A DNA stretch of 19,143 nucleotides from CAZLMW01 sp964560875 (GTDB lineage: Bacteria; Myxococcota_A; UBA9042). Positions 8,701 through 16,539 of the stretch are shown here, in pieces. Location of the stretch: assembly GCA_964560875.1 (NCBI GenBank), contig CAZLMW010000143.1, forward strand, positions 1 through 19,143, in the 5' to 3' direction. The notes under the pieces are model-generated. The model saw only the letters and a program-made list of their open reading frames with translations. It was not told the DNA's origin and searched no databases. The position numbers and the translations under genes were made by a program. The first letter of the stretch is position 1; each line of letters begins with the position of its first letter.

Positions 8701-9840
8701 GAACTGCTGGATCACCTCGGGTGCAGCAAAATGAAGCCGGTCGTTGCGCAGCTGGCTCATTGCGACGGTGGTGTTCACGTTGAGCTGCTTGGCCAGGTCG
8801 AAGCCGACGATCCGCAAGTCAGGGTCATCGCCCTTGTCCTCAACGAGAATGACCTCGGGGCGGAGCTGCCGGTGGACAACACCCTGCTTGTGCACAAACG
8901 CCATCGCCCGCGCGATTTTGCGCCACAACGCAACCCGCTGGCTCAGGTCCACGCGGGTCGACCCCGACGCGTAACGCTCCAGCCAGGACGACAACGAGAT
9001 TCCCGCAAAATACTCAATCGGGAGACAGACTCCCTCCTCCTCCTCGAACGGTGTGTCCGTGCCGATGATGTGGTCGTGCTTGCCAACCCGCCCAAGGACC
9101 GTCGCCTCCCAACGCCAACGCTTGTGGAACTGCGTCCGGCGTTCCTTGTTCGCGCCACGCGGCGGCCGATAGAAGCGCAGCACACGCCGACGCCCCAGCA
9201 GCTCATGCTGGGCGACGTACTCGGTGAACCGATCGCTCTGCTCAAGGATCTCTTCGATCTTGTATTCGCGGATCTTGCGCGGCGGTGGGTTGCTTCGATC
9301 CACGCCCGTAAGCAGCTGGTGAAGTGTGTTCGCGGTGTGGCGGTCAACAGGTCGTGAGCGGCCACCGGTCAGTCTGTGGATCAGGTGATAGCGGTCGCGT
9401 AGCGCGTCGAGGATGCTGGCCCGGGTGTGGATACGGTCATCGCTCGCTGGGCCGGAGACGTGGACGTTCTCGGTCTCGGACAGGAAGACGAAGCCCTCGA
9501 CCCATGAACGGCCCGCGTCGTAGCTGTGTCGTCGGAGTTCGCTCTTGAGAATCTGTGCGGTCTTGCGGTTGAGCTTGATCGGGCTGCGCATCGGCGAAGG
9601 CACGTACCAGTCGTTATCATTGCCCTCGATGCGACCACGGTAGCTCTTAATCTCTACGACATAGAGCGCATGGGGCGCACAAACGACGGCGTCGACTTCG
9701 TAGATCGAGCCGTTCCGCTGAACCAACCAGGCGTTGCTGAAGACGGTGTAGCTCTCGTCCAGGCCGTCGACGAGAAAGCGGATCGCCTGCCGTTCGAGGT
9801 CGTGAGCGCACTCGCCGATTTCGACATGCTTGGCTGGCAT
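5746..9840 (-). CDS. pglW: BREX-2 (Pgl) NERD-domain serine/threonine kinase PglW
   Basis: Very large kinase of the phage growth limitation / BREX type 2 system, 1364 aa. An N-terminal NERD domain (about 5-125) shows the nuclease-like residues D50 (IYEVDAVV) and E63/K65 (VVEIKS). A first kinase fold (about 200-465) is degenerate: the catalytic loop reads HRQLRPEV (323-330), DFG reads GFD (346-348), and only AAPE survives. A second kinase domain (about 490-735) looks active: glycine loop GEGGLATVY (502-510), K524, E539, HKDLKPDN (613-620), DFS (632-634), GTALYRDPA. Two helix-hairpin-helix-like segments follow (about 763-814 and 844-897), then a sigma-region-4-like HTH (about 917-963) and a long C-terminal region. 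GGAG lies 9 nt before the ATG; the upstream gene ends 18 bp away, so they share a transcript. Confidence 0.88.
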   Translation of the reverse strand: MPAKHVEIGECAHDLERQAIRFLVDGLDESYTVFSNAWLVQRNGSIYEVDAVVCAPHALYVVEIKSYRGRIEGNDNDWYVPSPMRSPIKLNRKTAQILKSELRRHSYDAGRSWVEGFVFLSETENVHVSGPASDDRIHTRASILDALRDRYHLIHRLTGGRSRPVDRHTANTLHQLLTGVDRSNPPPRKIREYKIEEILEQSDRFTEYVAQHELLGRRRVLRFYRPPRGANKERRTQFHKRWRWEATVLGRVGKHDHIIGTDTPFEEEEGVCLPIEYFAGISLSSWLERYASGSTRVDLSQRVALWRKIARAMAFVHKQGVVHRQLRPEVILVEDKGDDPDLRIVGFDLAKQLNVNTTVAMSQLRNDRLHFAAPEVIQQFSNAEPRSDQFSLGAILGLIVTGKAPFGATVELLKRGGLITPLHELDPLVPHRLDAVAKQMLAIKSADRFESVEATIAAVDEALADRSAPPRVALPVASALDPEALEEGQPIGADYRIEGKLGEGGLATVYAARHLPSGEVRALKVARPNDDAEEALRGEHRALLGLSHQAVVRTYDITSMIPERLTMVIELIKGQPLSKWLVEVKEPAPNDLRRYAEDLLGVLTHLEEVGCTHKDLKPDNLLVGKDGLHVIDFSLADIDADVTLVGTALYRDPAMQRWDHAADRFAAAICLCELFCGRHPFSNEPPGPGDQPDVERDDFEVAALSDFFRKCLDPNRARRFQSAAAMRAGLLDALGRANKPIDDEEEPTGLSQDAALPLSATSLSAKAAATLRRAGVRTQGDLLALEPAKIRGLRGLGGKRAAEALAFRDSLLDAGLLPSSPGGQAVSDAIAPTLIGERGDLVSLGLAESVTAALRSAGYVTVGRLAGAAHEDLKRISGLVDSHVAAIDAAMQRLAQRDVSTAGKMLAQLWDDATEAVDTRGQNVLRGLFGFDGPERTQTDLAAELKIQQSVVSRAQNKALDTLDLRPLADVVDTLDGLLEVQGGIIAMHTVIGQLNGVAPVEKATFAAGVVRVLARLHDAQMRVLQPADGGGAVLCRPTYDKAALDRFVAEAYELAQWPPADANAAEASLAAIVPEYPLSSRSLARQLVPTLRTTESGELFIGPVRPADAIPYVLRHERPPIALADLQRRVSAVFRGEANWPDADTLPQVFDEIDEWKIVGDEVVARESGAVVAPVLVDDALPDELVGANRSPAEIVLDRLREASGRTSFRLVVTPPDKHLAIGRSLAKAIGPDAEFISFEQAFLERIDSRFRMFERAEIYAAQRGRLNRECKSVFEDILNKHGKPGGVRVLGDTGLWELCDALDLVRRTYDTTLGGTHGFWVLVIPGTIHQRQPRFNGGKAPVFHMPGAVLPLREPVAAVGGV

Positions 9841-9858
9841 GGGTTCGAACTCCGGGAC

Positions 9859-10596
9859 CTAGATGAGCTTGACCGTCGCGCTTGGAAACCAGATCGCGAG
9901 CTGGTTGGCGGGGAAGAGCCCACCGTTGTCGGGGTGCAGGCCGATGACGTGGTCGTACCGGGCGTGCAACTCGCGGCTGGTGTCCAGGGTGGGGTCGAGG
10001 ACGATGGGAGCCGCTGCCACGACACCGCATTCGACGGCGACAAGTCCGGCGAGCAGCCGTTCCTGGCGCGTGCCACAAGCGATCGTGAACGAGTCGGCAA
10101 GGTACACGCCTTCGTCGCGACGGACGGCGTGCAAAGCCAGCTGTCCGCCGGTCCCGGGTAACTCAAGAACGCGGTGGTGAGGCAGCACCTTGTGAAGGCT
10201 GGTTCGATTGAAACGCGTCGGCAGCTTCAGCAGCCGCGCTACGTCCGTGATGAACTCCTCGGCGTCACGAGCCAAGTCTAGCGCCGGCAGCTGCTCGGTC
10301 CACTCGCTCGCCAAGACAGGTGGAAGCTCGCTGTAAAGGTGCTCGTCGTCGAGCAGCCCTGGCAGGTCGTATGCAAATGGTTGGGAGGCCGCAGCGTTTT
10401 CGATGAGCAGCTCGATATAGTCAGCGGTGGTCAAGCGTCCCTTGAATAGCTGCCAAGCCTGCAGTGCCTCGCCGCCGACGGATTCGGGCCGCTCGCCACG
10501 CCGCTCCGACCGCGCGAGGCTTAGCGTCGCTGCTGATATCGCTGCTGCACGTCGCCTCGAATGGCCTCGTGTGCCCTCAAGCGAGAGCATGTCCAT
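9859..10596 (-). CDS. Hypothetical protein with methyltransferase-like features (245 aa)
   Basis: I cannot name this family with confidence. The ATG at 10596 is preceded by AGGAG with a 6-nt spacer, and the stop is 18 bp before pglW, so the two are surely co-transcribed. The N-terminal 45 residues are Arg/Ala/Ser-rich and may be disordered. The middle (about 50-130) is helical. The last 110 residues look like a Rossmann-type fold: HRVLELPGTGGQLALH (about 140-155) resembles the glycine-rich SAM-binding motif I, and YDHVIGLHPDNGGLFP (about 212-227) would be a later strand with its catalytic loop. No DPPY/NPPY motif is present, so if it is a methyltransferase it is not a standard adenine DNA methylase. 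It could equally be a degenerate structural relative. Confidence 0.65.
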   Translation of the reverse strand: MDMLSLEGTRGHSRRRAAAISAATLSLARSERRGERPESVGGEALQAWQLFKGRLTTADYIELLIENAAASQPFAYDLPGLLDDEHLYSELPPVLASEWTEQLPALDLARDAEEFITDVARLLKLPTRFNRTSLHKVLPHHRVLELPGTGGQLALHAVRRDEGVYLADSFTIACGTRQERLLAGLVAVECGVVAAAPIVLDPTLDTSRELHARYDHVIGLHPDNGGLFPANQLAIWFPSATVKLI

Positions 10597-10738
10597 GGTT
10601 TCTCCTCATCGGTTGCGTCTCGGCAAGATGGTGCCGTGTTGGTGCGGCTGTCAATCGAGCCGAGAGGATTCCCTCATTTGTGCGACAGCTGGTGTCGCGA
10701 GTGTGAGTGACCAGAACGCAACCCAGCGACCGTGGCAG

Positions 10739-12178
10739 TCAGCTAGGCCTGCCTGGCAGGCCACTCAAATCAACGGCGGAAATCGGTCCGATGACCCCGT
10801 CCGCCAGATTCCAATCAACCCCTGCGAGGTCTTCGGCACGCAAGTGCCAGCGGCCGCCTTCCAGCGCATGCCGGCGCACGATGCGCTCGCAGAGAATGCG
10901 CTCATAGAGGTCCCTGACGCCGCGGCCAGTGTCGGGCATTTGCGCGAAACAGGCCATGCGAGCCCACAGCGGCCTAACGTTTGGCCCAATCACGACGCCA
11001 TCGCGCTTCGCGAACCCGGCGAAGACCTTCCACGCCTGCTGCGACGTCAAGCGACCGAACTCAACCACCGTCGGGACCCGCGACCGCAGCCCCGGGTTGG
11101 AGTCGAGAAAGCGTTGCATCGGCTCCTCGTACCCCGCGAACACCACAGCCAGCTCGTGCCTGTGGGTTTCCATCAGCTCGATCAGCGTTGCGATGACCTC
11201 GGGTCCGAAATCGCGCTTGGAGCCGCTGGCGGTCAGCGCATACGCCTCGTCGATGAACAGCACGCCGCCGAGAGCTTCCTTGACGACCCGCCGCACCCGT
11301 GGGGACGTGTGGCCAATATGGGTGCCGACAAGCTCTCGGGCGCTGACCATCGACGTCTCGGGTTTCGTCAACAGTCCGTAGCCGTGCAGAATGCGACCAA
11401 GCCGGCGACCCGCCTCGGTCTTGCCTGTTCCGGGCGGGCCGACGAACGCCATGTGCATGGATGTTGCCGGGCGCTTGCCGCCGTCAGCCACGTGCGGAGG
11501 GATTGCTGCCGCGAGACGACCAAGATGCACGAGGTGGCGGCGAAAGGGGCGCTGTCCGACGTAGCCTGCCAGGCCCTTGTGCCACGCCGCCTTCATCTGG
11601 GCGAGCGGCGGCGCGTCTTGCGTCGAGCGTTGAGGCGCGGCTTCTGTGGACAAAGAATGATCTACGGCATTTGCTGCCGCATCCGTGTTCGAAGACGACT
11701 CGTCCGCCGTCATCGGAAGCGAGCGGATGAGCGCCTCGCGGAGCTTCTTGGGTTCACGGTCAAACGCTGTAGCTGCCGCGGGTCCCAGGCGGTCACCGGT
11801 GTTTAGAAACAAGTAGGCGCTGGCGGCCTGCGCTGGACTCAGAGCCGCCTTGAAGTCAACGGGAAAGACGCACAGGCGAGCCGGACCTACCTTCGGCACG
11901 TTCGCCATCACGCGGGCCTGAGACCCATGACGCAAGCCCGCCTCCTTAACGAAAGCGCGGACTCCTCGGCCACGAAGGCAAGGTCGTTGCGGACCATATC
12001 GATCGATCTCACGATGTTCTGACCGGACCCTCGTTTGACGCGACGCGATGAAGAGGACCTCAGCAGTGTGTCCGGGGTCAATTGTGCCGGCCATGGCTCC
12101 GCAATAGAGCAGCGGCGGCGTGGAGCTATTTGGGTTGTTGTAGACCGTCGCGTTGAAACTGAGCTTGATGGCATCCAT
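10739..12178 (-). CDS. CbbX/SpoVK-like AAA+ ATPase with unusual N-terminal domain
   Basis: AAA+ ATPase (about 480 aa) of the CbbX/SpoVK group, hexameric machines that remodel protein complexes. The AAA domain fills the C-terminal half: Walker A GPPGTGKT (about 247-254), Walker B VLFIDEAY (about 306-313), the group signature LIELMETHRHELAVVFAGY, arginine-finger region NPGLRSRV, and sensor 2 DTGRGVRDLYE. ATG at 12178 is preferred over the GTG at 12181 because AGGAG ends 6 nt before it. The N-terminal 155 residues match nothing I know, and an acidic/Ser/Ala linker joins them to the AAA domain. Between about 11955 and 12018 the annotated frame has poor high-GC codon positions while the +1 frame looks native, suggesting two compensating indels that alter about 21 residues. 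It lies 142 bp upstream of the 245-aa gene in the pglW operon. Confidence 0.82.
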   Translation of the reverse strand: MDAIKLSFNATVYNNPNSSTPPLLYCGAMAGTIDPGHTAEVLFIASRQTRVRSEHREIDRYGPQRPCLRGRGVRAFVKEAGLRHGSQARVMANVPKVGPARLCVFPVDFKAALSPAQAASAYLFLNTGDRLGPAAATAFDREPKKLREALIRSLPMTADESSSNTDAAANAVDHSLSTEAAPQRSTQDAPPLAQMKAAWHKGLAGYVGQRPFRRHLVHLGRLAAAIPPHVADGGKRPATSMHMAFVGPPGTGKTEAGRRLGRILHGYGLLTKPETSMVSARELVGTHIGHTSPRVRRVVKEALGGVLFIDEAYALTASGSKRDFGPEVIATLIELMETHRHELAVVFAGYEEPMQRFLDSNPGLRSRVPTVVEFGRLTSQQAWKVFAGFAKRDGVVIGPNVRPLWARMACFAQMPDTGRGVRDLYERILCERIVRRHALEGGRWHLRAEDLAGVDWNLADGVIGPISAVDLSGLPGRPS

Positions 12179-12181
12179 CAC

Positions 12182-12448
12182 ATTCTCCTGCTGGTGGGCG
12201 GCACCACTGCCGCCGGTTCATGCCCTTGGCGGGCTGGCGTCTGCAGAGTAGGTGCGACTGGCAGGAGCGCAAGGATAAAGATCGCGAATTATCAAGTATA
12301 TTCAATTACTTATGGTGTTTCTTATGTGTCCTAAAAACACAGTCTCGAATTTGATGTTGTTCCGGATAGCATTGCCGCCATAGTGTGCGAACTTAGTTAT
12401 CGTCCTTATGTCTTGCTTCACGTGTGGCGTCCGTTCCTTTGGCGGCCA
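12182..12448 (-). promoter_or_regulatory. AT-rich intergenic region, candidate promoter for the AAA+/pglW operon
   Basis: This gap of 267 bp contains a sharply AT-rich stretch (about 12281-12360) in an otherwise GC-rich window. On the minus strand TATACT (12295-12300) and GATAAT just downstream resemble -10 boxes about 110 bp before the AAA+ start. No good -35 box at the right spacing is visible. The region implies that the upstream ATPase gene and the AAA+/pglW operon are separately transcribed. I see no small gene or clear terminator in it. Confidence 0.35.
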
Positions 12449-15400
12449 CTACCACCCGATGCTACGAAGCAGCAGCGAGCGATGTCGTCGTGACTCGACT
12501 ACGGCTGCTGCCTGAACGGCGGCAGCTGTGGCGTTGCTGTGCGGATGGTTTGCGAGGAGCTGGGCGAACCACGGCGCAACGACATTGGGGGCTTGTTTCA
12601 ACCCTGCGGCGATGAGCTTCCAAGTATGGGAAGAGCCGTCTGGATCGGCCTCTGCAACCACAGAACCAGCGTCACTTCCAAGAGCGTTGGCGACCTTGCT
12701 GAACCAGTCCCGTGGCTTCCTTGGTGTCAGCTTGAGCAACCCCTCTGCAGCCATCGACCGCGTCTCCGCGGAGGCGAGATCGGCAAGCACCACGTCCATC
12801 TGCCCGATTTGAGCCATGCAGCGATACCGCTCCGGCGCGGCACCCGGCCACGCAGTTTGGCGGCTCTCCAGCTGGTCTCGTACGAACTCGGGGCCACAGA
12901 GCTTCGACGCTAGCGACCAGAACAACGGCCACCCTTCAAACGCGGGCAGCAAGTGTGCGAGGTCGAACAGCGAGCGGACGACGGGTTCCAGCTGTGCGTC
13001 ATTTCGACGCATCCCTTCAGCCATCGCCTCCGCTGCCATCGCTCCACCGCGATGAAGCCTAACGTACACCTCACCTGGCTCTAGGCGTGCCACGTCCTCG
13101 TTCAACTCGGTCGCGAACTTCAGGAAGACGTCCCATCGCGCATCGCCAGGTTCGGCAAGCTCGGCGCGGGCCATCCAACCCAGTTTCTCACCGCCGCTGA
13201 AACCATCGGCGATCGCCCGCCATTCCTGCTCTCCGGGCTCCGGTCGCAGAGCCGTTCGCTCCCAACGCCAGTCGCCGATCAGCAGCACGGCGTTTTGAGG
13301 TCTAGCAGCACATAGCGCCAAGCGCAGCTTGCGATTATTCGCCGTCAGCGGCAGTTCTCGCAGCCGGTTGGCAGCCAGCGGCCGATACCACGAGTGTTGA
13401 TAGCCGACGTGAGCCAGCACCATGGCCGCATCCCAGGCCGAGCCGTCCGCGACCAGCGTCTTCAAGCACGCGTCAGGGGCGTCGCGTTGGCCGCTTCCGT
13501 CTCCGTCTCGCTTTGCGTCTTCCAATGCAGCGACCGCCCAACGGACGAGCGGCTCGGGATCCATGCCAGTAGCTCGGAAGGCTCGCCAAGGAGCGTTTTT
13601 GGGTCTCAGCTCGGTCCACCGTTGCCAGAGCTGGGTTAGATCGTCCTTGTCGGAAAAGAGGTGAGCGAGCACAAGGCACAACGCGTCGTACGGGTCAGCC
13701 GCGGCAATTGAGCGGGACGGCTCCGCTATCGTGGGATTGCCATTGTCTTGGCGGACGAGCGGCTGTCGCCCGCGCGGCGTCTCAGCGCTGGTCCGCGTTG
13801 CGGCGATGATGAGCTTGTCGATGAACTCCGCCGAGATTTTCGGGCACGCCGCCACCGGCATGTCCCCGAACACCTTCCCCAGTCCTTCAACGTTACGTGA
13901 GTACGGGACATAGACAACGGCCAAGATGGCGTCGCCGACGACCCGCCTTGAAATTGGTGTCCGGTCCTGTGCCACCGCAGCGATGGCGGTCGCCCAGTCC
14001 ACGTCTCCATAGAAGTTGGGGGGAATGAAATGCCCCACCCAGTCACCTTCGCAGACGCCGGCGATGACGTTCCGCAGCGCCAGAGCACGCGCACCTTGTT
14101 CTCGGCTGAGTCGATCGAGTACGCGCCACCAGCCCTTGTAGCCATCGATGAACTGCCAGTATCCGGGCCGATCGTTCTTTGCCTCTCGGTAAAACAACGC
14201 CGCCGCCAACGACCGCGCCTTCCGGATATCGTCAACTGGCGCATGAGCGGGCACCAACAGGAGCCGCGCCAGCCTCAACCTGCGCAACGATGGCTCGGTG
14301 TCTCCGCGCGCTGCGTGGTACGCGGTGAATTCATCGCGCCACAGCGAGGGTTGCGCCAACTCGTCCGTAGTCAGCACGGTTTCGACGACATGACGGTGCC
14401 GATATGACGCGAGCGCCATCCGCTCAAAGACCGTGGTCCTGCCGATCCAGAGGCGCTTGTAGTCGTCTCGCCGCAATGGCGTCTCGTACGTCCTGGCCCA
14501 CCAGCTAACCAACAGCGCCAACGTATCGCGGGCGAGCGCAGCGTCTTGGCATAAGATGTGGCTGGACAGCAGCTGAGTGATCTCGGCGACAAGCTGCGTT
14601 GTGTAAGCTGATGGCAAAGCGAGCAACGCCCTGAGGATTTCGCTGGAATCACCAGCCAGCTCGGCCGCACCGATCAAGATTCGGTCTGCGTCCTGCTGTT
14701 CTGCGATGGCGCGCAGCAGGGCATCGGCCGCTTCTTCCGCTTCGAGCTGCCGATTCAAGGCGCGAGCCAGCAAACCGCGGCGTATGTACCCCTCTTCGAT
14801 GGTCGCCACTTCGTCGCGCCTGGCGACAAGTCCCCCTTCCATCAGACAGTCGAGGATTCGCCGTGCTGTTTTTCCAGACCCAAGCGTGTGATGCCGTGCG
14901 TACGTCGCCGAGACGTGACCAAGGAAGCTCGTGACGTTGACCGTTCCGTCCGGGCTTTGGGCAGCAGCGACGGCGAGATCCTCGAGGACCAATGCGGCGA
15001 CGTCGGCCACAAGCCCCGCATCGGAACCTCGGCCCTTAGCATCGAGCAGTTCCCTCAGTCGCCGAAGCGCACCGGACACAAGAGCATCCAGCGCGATCGG
15101 CACAGCAGCGCCCTCTGTCGCCTCGCGCACGTGCATGCCAATGAGATCGACGCGCTCCAGCCGATGCGCCGCCAGCGGCTCTCGGTCCAGCCAACGGACG
15201 ATCCGCTCGGTGTCCAGCTTTCGCCGCCAGGTTTGGGCGGCAACTTCGCCAACACGGATGGTGACGGAGCGCGCGTGCTGCTCGGTGATCGGCGGCAACC
15301 TCGCCTTGCAGTGTCCCGCGATCCGCCCGACGGCCTTTTCGTTGACGCCTGTCGCCACCACCACATGACCTTCTTGGATGAGCTGCCGCAGCTGTGCTGC

Positions 15401-16090
15401 GTCCGCTGCCGCCAGTTGGTCCACCGCGTCGCACAACAGCACCCGCGCCTCGGGACTGGGCTCGCGTTCCCACCATAGTGTTGCCACATGGTCGCGTCGC
15501 AGTTGGTCGGACAGCGCCTTCAAGAACAAGGTCTTGCCGGTGCCGGGCTCCCCGGTGACGGCTAGCCCGAATCCACCCTCAGCCAGGTGTGCGCCAATGA
15601 AGACGGAGATCTTCGCCGGAGACAGCCGGCTGTCGGGCAGAAAGTCCTCGATTCGGAACCTGCCGCCGCTGGCGCCGCCCCCCACACCAGTCGGTTCGAC
15701 GAACAGATCAGCGGCCGGCACCGGCCCAAGGTGTTCAAGACCCGGCACGAACGCCGCGTCGCGCCGCACGAGGCGTTGGCCGCGGGCGCGGTGGTAGAGG
15801 GCGACGAAGTCTGGAGGTTCGTCCTCTCGTACGAACTCTGCCAGCGCCTCCAGCACAGGTTGTCGACGCAGCAAGGCGTTCAGGCCGGGGTTTCGCCCGT
15901 TGCAGAACTGCGACACCAGCGTCGACCAAGAACCCGGGTCCGGGTGCATCAGTTCAGGGCTGTCGTTGGGAACAGGTGGGAGATCGCCAAGGATCGCGGC
16001 AGACCGCTTCTGCGTCCCGTGTGGGAAGTAGGGCTTGACCAACTGTTTCCACGCCAAACGGTCGTCGTCTGCAAGTTCGTATTCGGCCAT
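12449..16090 (-). CDS. STAND-like P-loop NTPase with long helical C-terminus (1213 aa)
   Basis: Large multidomain ATPase with an architecture like STAND/NACHT-type defence sensors. A helical N-terminal module (about 10-105) vaguely resembles effector-associated adaptor domains. The NTPase core follows: Walker A GEPGTGKT (180-187), Walker B RVLLCDAVDQL (about 216-226) and a sensor-like VVVATGVNEKA (about 243-253). From about 300 to the end come roughly 900 residues rich in Ala, Leu, Trp and Arg that look like helical repeats, as in ligand-sensing scaffolds. It is not PglY, whose ATPase region reads differently. The start is firm: AAGGAGGAG lies 5 nt before ATG 16090. It is the first gene of the minus-strand row but is set off by a 270-bp gap. 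Sensing of phage components is inferred from architecture only. Confidence 0.7.
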   Translation of the reverse strand: MAEYELADDDRLAWKQLVKPYFPHGTQKRSAAILGDLPPVPNDSPELMHPDPGSWSTLVSQFCNGRNPGLNALLRRQPVLEALAEFVREDEPPDFVALYHRARGQRLVRRDAAFVPGLEHLGPVPAADLFVEPTGVGGGASGGRFRIEDFLPDSRLSPAKISVFIGAHLAEGGFGLAVTGEPGTGKTLFLKALSDQLRRDHVATLWWEREPSPEARVLLCDAVDQLAAADAAQLRQLIQEGHVVVATGVNEKAVGRIAGHCKARLPPITEQHARSVTIRVGEVAAQTWRRKLDTERIVRWLDREPLAAHRLERVDLIGMHVREATEGAAVPIALDALVSGALRRLRELLDAKGRGSDAGLVADVAALVLEDLAVAAAQSPDGTVNVTSFLGHVSATYARHHTLGSGKTARRILDCLMEGGLVARRDEVATIEEGYIRRGLLARALNRQLEAEEAADALLRAIAEQQDADRILIGAAELAGDSSEILRALLALPSAYTTQLVAEITQLLSSHILCQDAALARDTLALLVSWWARTYETPLRRDDYKRLWIGRTTVFERMALASYRHRHVVETVLTTDELAQPSLWRDEFTAYHAARGDTEPSLRRLRLARLLLVPAHAPVDDIRKARSLAAALFYREAKNDRPGYWQFIDGYKGWWRVLDRLSREQGARALALRNVIAGVCEGDWVGHFIPPNFYGDVDWATAIAAVAQDRTPISRRVVGDAILAVVYVPYSRNVEGLGKVFGDMPVAACPKISAEFIDKLIIAATRTSAETPRGRQPLVRQDNGNPTIAEPSRSIAAADPYDALCLVLAHLFSDKDDLTQLWQRWTELRPKNAPWRAFRATGMDPEPLVRWAVAALEDAKRDGDGSGQRDAPDACLKTLVADGSAWDAAMVLAHVGYQHSWYRPLAANRLRELPLTANNRKLRLALCAARPQNAVLLIGDWRWERTALRPEPGEQEWRAIADGFSGGEKLGWMARAELAEPGDARWDVFLKFATELNEDVARLEPGEVYVRLHRGGAMAAEAMAEGMRRNDAQLEPVVRSLFDLAHLLPAFEGWPLFWSLASKLCGPEFVRDQLESRQTAWPGAAPERYRCMAQIGQMDVVLADLASAETRSMAAEGLLKLTPRKPRDWFSKVANALGSDAGSVVAEADPDGSSHTWKLIAAGLKQAPNVVAPWFAQLLANHPHSNATAAAVQAAAVVESRRHRSLLLRSIGW

Positions 16091-16221
16091 GGCGACTCCT
16101 CCTTCGTAGCCGTCGATATGTCACCCAACGCGCCTGCCGTCAGTTTATAAATAATTAACTGATATCCGAAAGAGTCGCTATCCAGCCAGATTTCGCGGTG
16201 AGCACGAACCCTGGAGACAAG
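16091..16221. promoter_or_regulatory. Divergent promoter region between the ATPase gene and the radical SAM operon
   Basis: These 131 bp separate oppositely transcribed genes. The minus-strand Shine-Dalgarno AAGGAGGAG is at 16096-16104. An AT-rich block at 16141-16161 forms an imperfect palindrome (CAGTT, 11 bases, AACTG) that includes TATAAA-type sequences on either strand and could be a -10 box and/or an operator. The plus-strand RBS (GGAG, about 16213-16216) sits 5 nt before ATG 16222. No firm -35/-10 pair can be assigned. Confidence 0.4.
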
Positions 16222-16539
16222 ATGCGACGACGACATGGACACATCGGCCGATGGCCCCGCGCAATGAGAAAGAGCAAGCACGCGCGTCAGCGACAACAAC
16301 AGCGGGCGATCAACGACGCCCAGATGCGCTGCGCCCTGGACTGGGGCAGGGAATACAACCTCGGTGGCGGGGAGGTCGCCTTCTACATCGGCAACAAGGA
16401 GGTGCGGCGCGTCAAACGGCGAGGCCGGCGAATCGACTGGGCCGAGCGCGTGATGGTCATCTTGGCGTCAGACGGAACCGTCAAGACCGTCTACAAGACG
16501 AGCAACCCACGCGCTTCGCTGGGGCGGAGGGCGCAATGA
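16222..16539 (+). CDS. Small basic hypothetical protein (105 aa), DUF4258-like pattern
   Basis: The start at ATG 16222 is chosen because GGAG lies 5 nt upstream; an in-frame GTG at 16198 lacks such a site. The N-terminal 30 residues are strongly basic (MRRRHGHIGRWPRAMRKSK), suggesting nucleic-acid contact. The rest reads as a compact beta-rich fold: MRCALDWGREYNLGGGEVAFYIG, VRRVKRRGRRIDWAERVMV, ILASDGTVKTVYKTSNP. The closing pattern (vVlasDGTVkTVY) recalls DUF4258-type RelE-fold proteins, but I would not insist on this. It overlaps the radical SAM gene by ATGA, so the two are translationally coupled. Possible roles include an RNA-binding or toxin-like partner; function unknown. Confidence 0.65.
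   Translation: MRRRHGHIGRWPRAMRKSKHARQRQQQRAINDAQMRCALDWGREYNLGGGEVAFYIGNKEVRRVKRRGRRIDWAERVMVILASDGTVKTVYKTSNPRASLGRRAQ

Noticed and set aside
10746..10762. 17-bp palindrome (8-bp arms around one T) at the end of the AAA+ gene
   Set aside because: It lies within the final codons, has no T-run on either strand and almost no loop, so it is not a credible terminator.
10427..11806. Plus-strand 459-aa open frame
   Set aside because: Shadow of the AAA+ and 245-aa genes, which have clear motifs and ribosome binding sites on the minus strand.
16251..16535. N-terminal extension of the radical SAM frame
   Set aside because: It overlaps the small basic gene in another frame, and the internal ATG at 16536 makes an ATGA coupling like the next gene pair.
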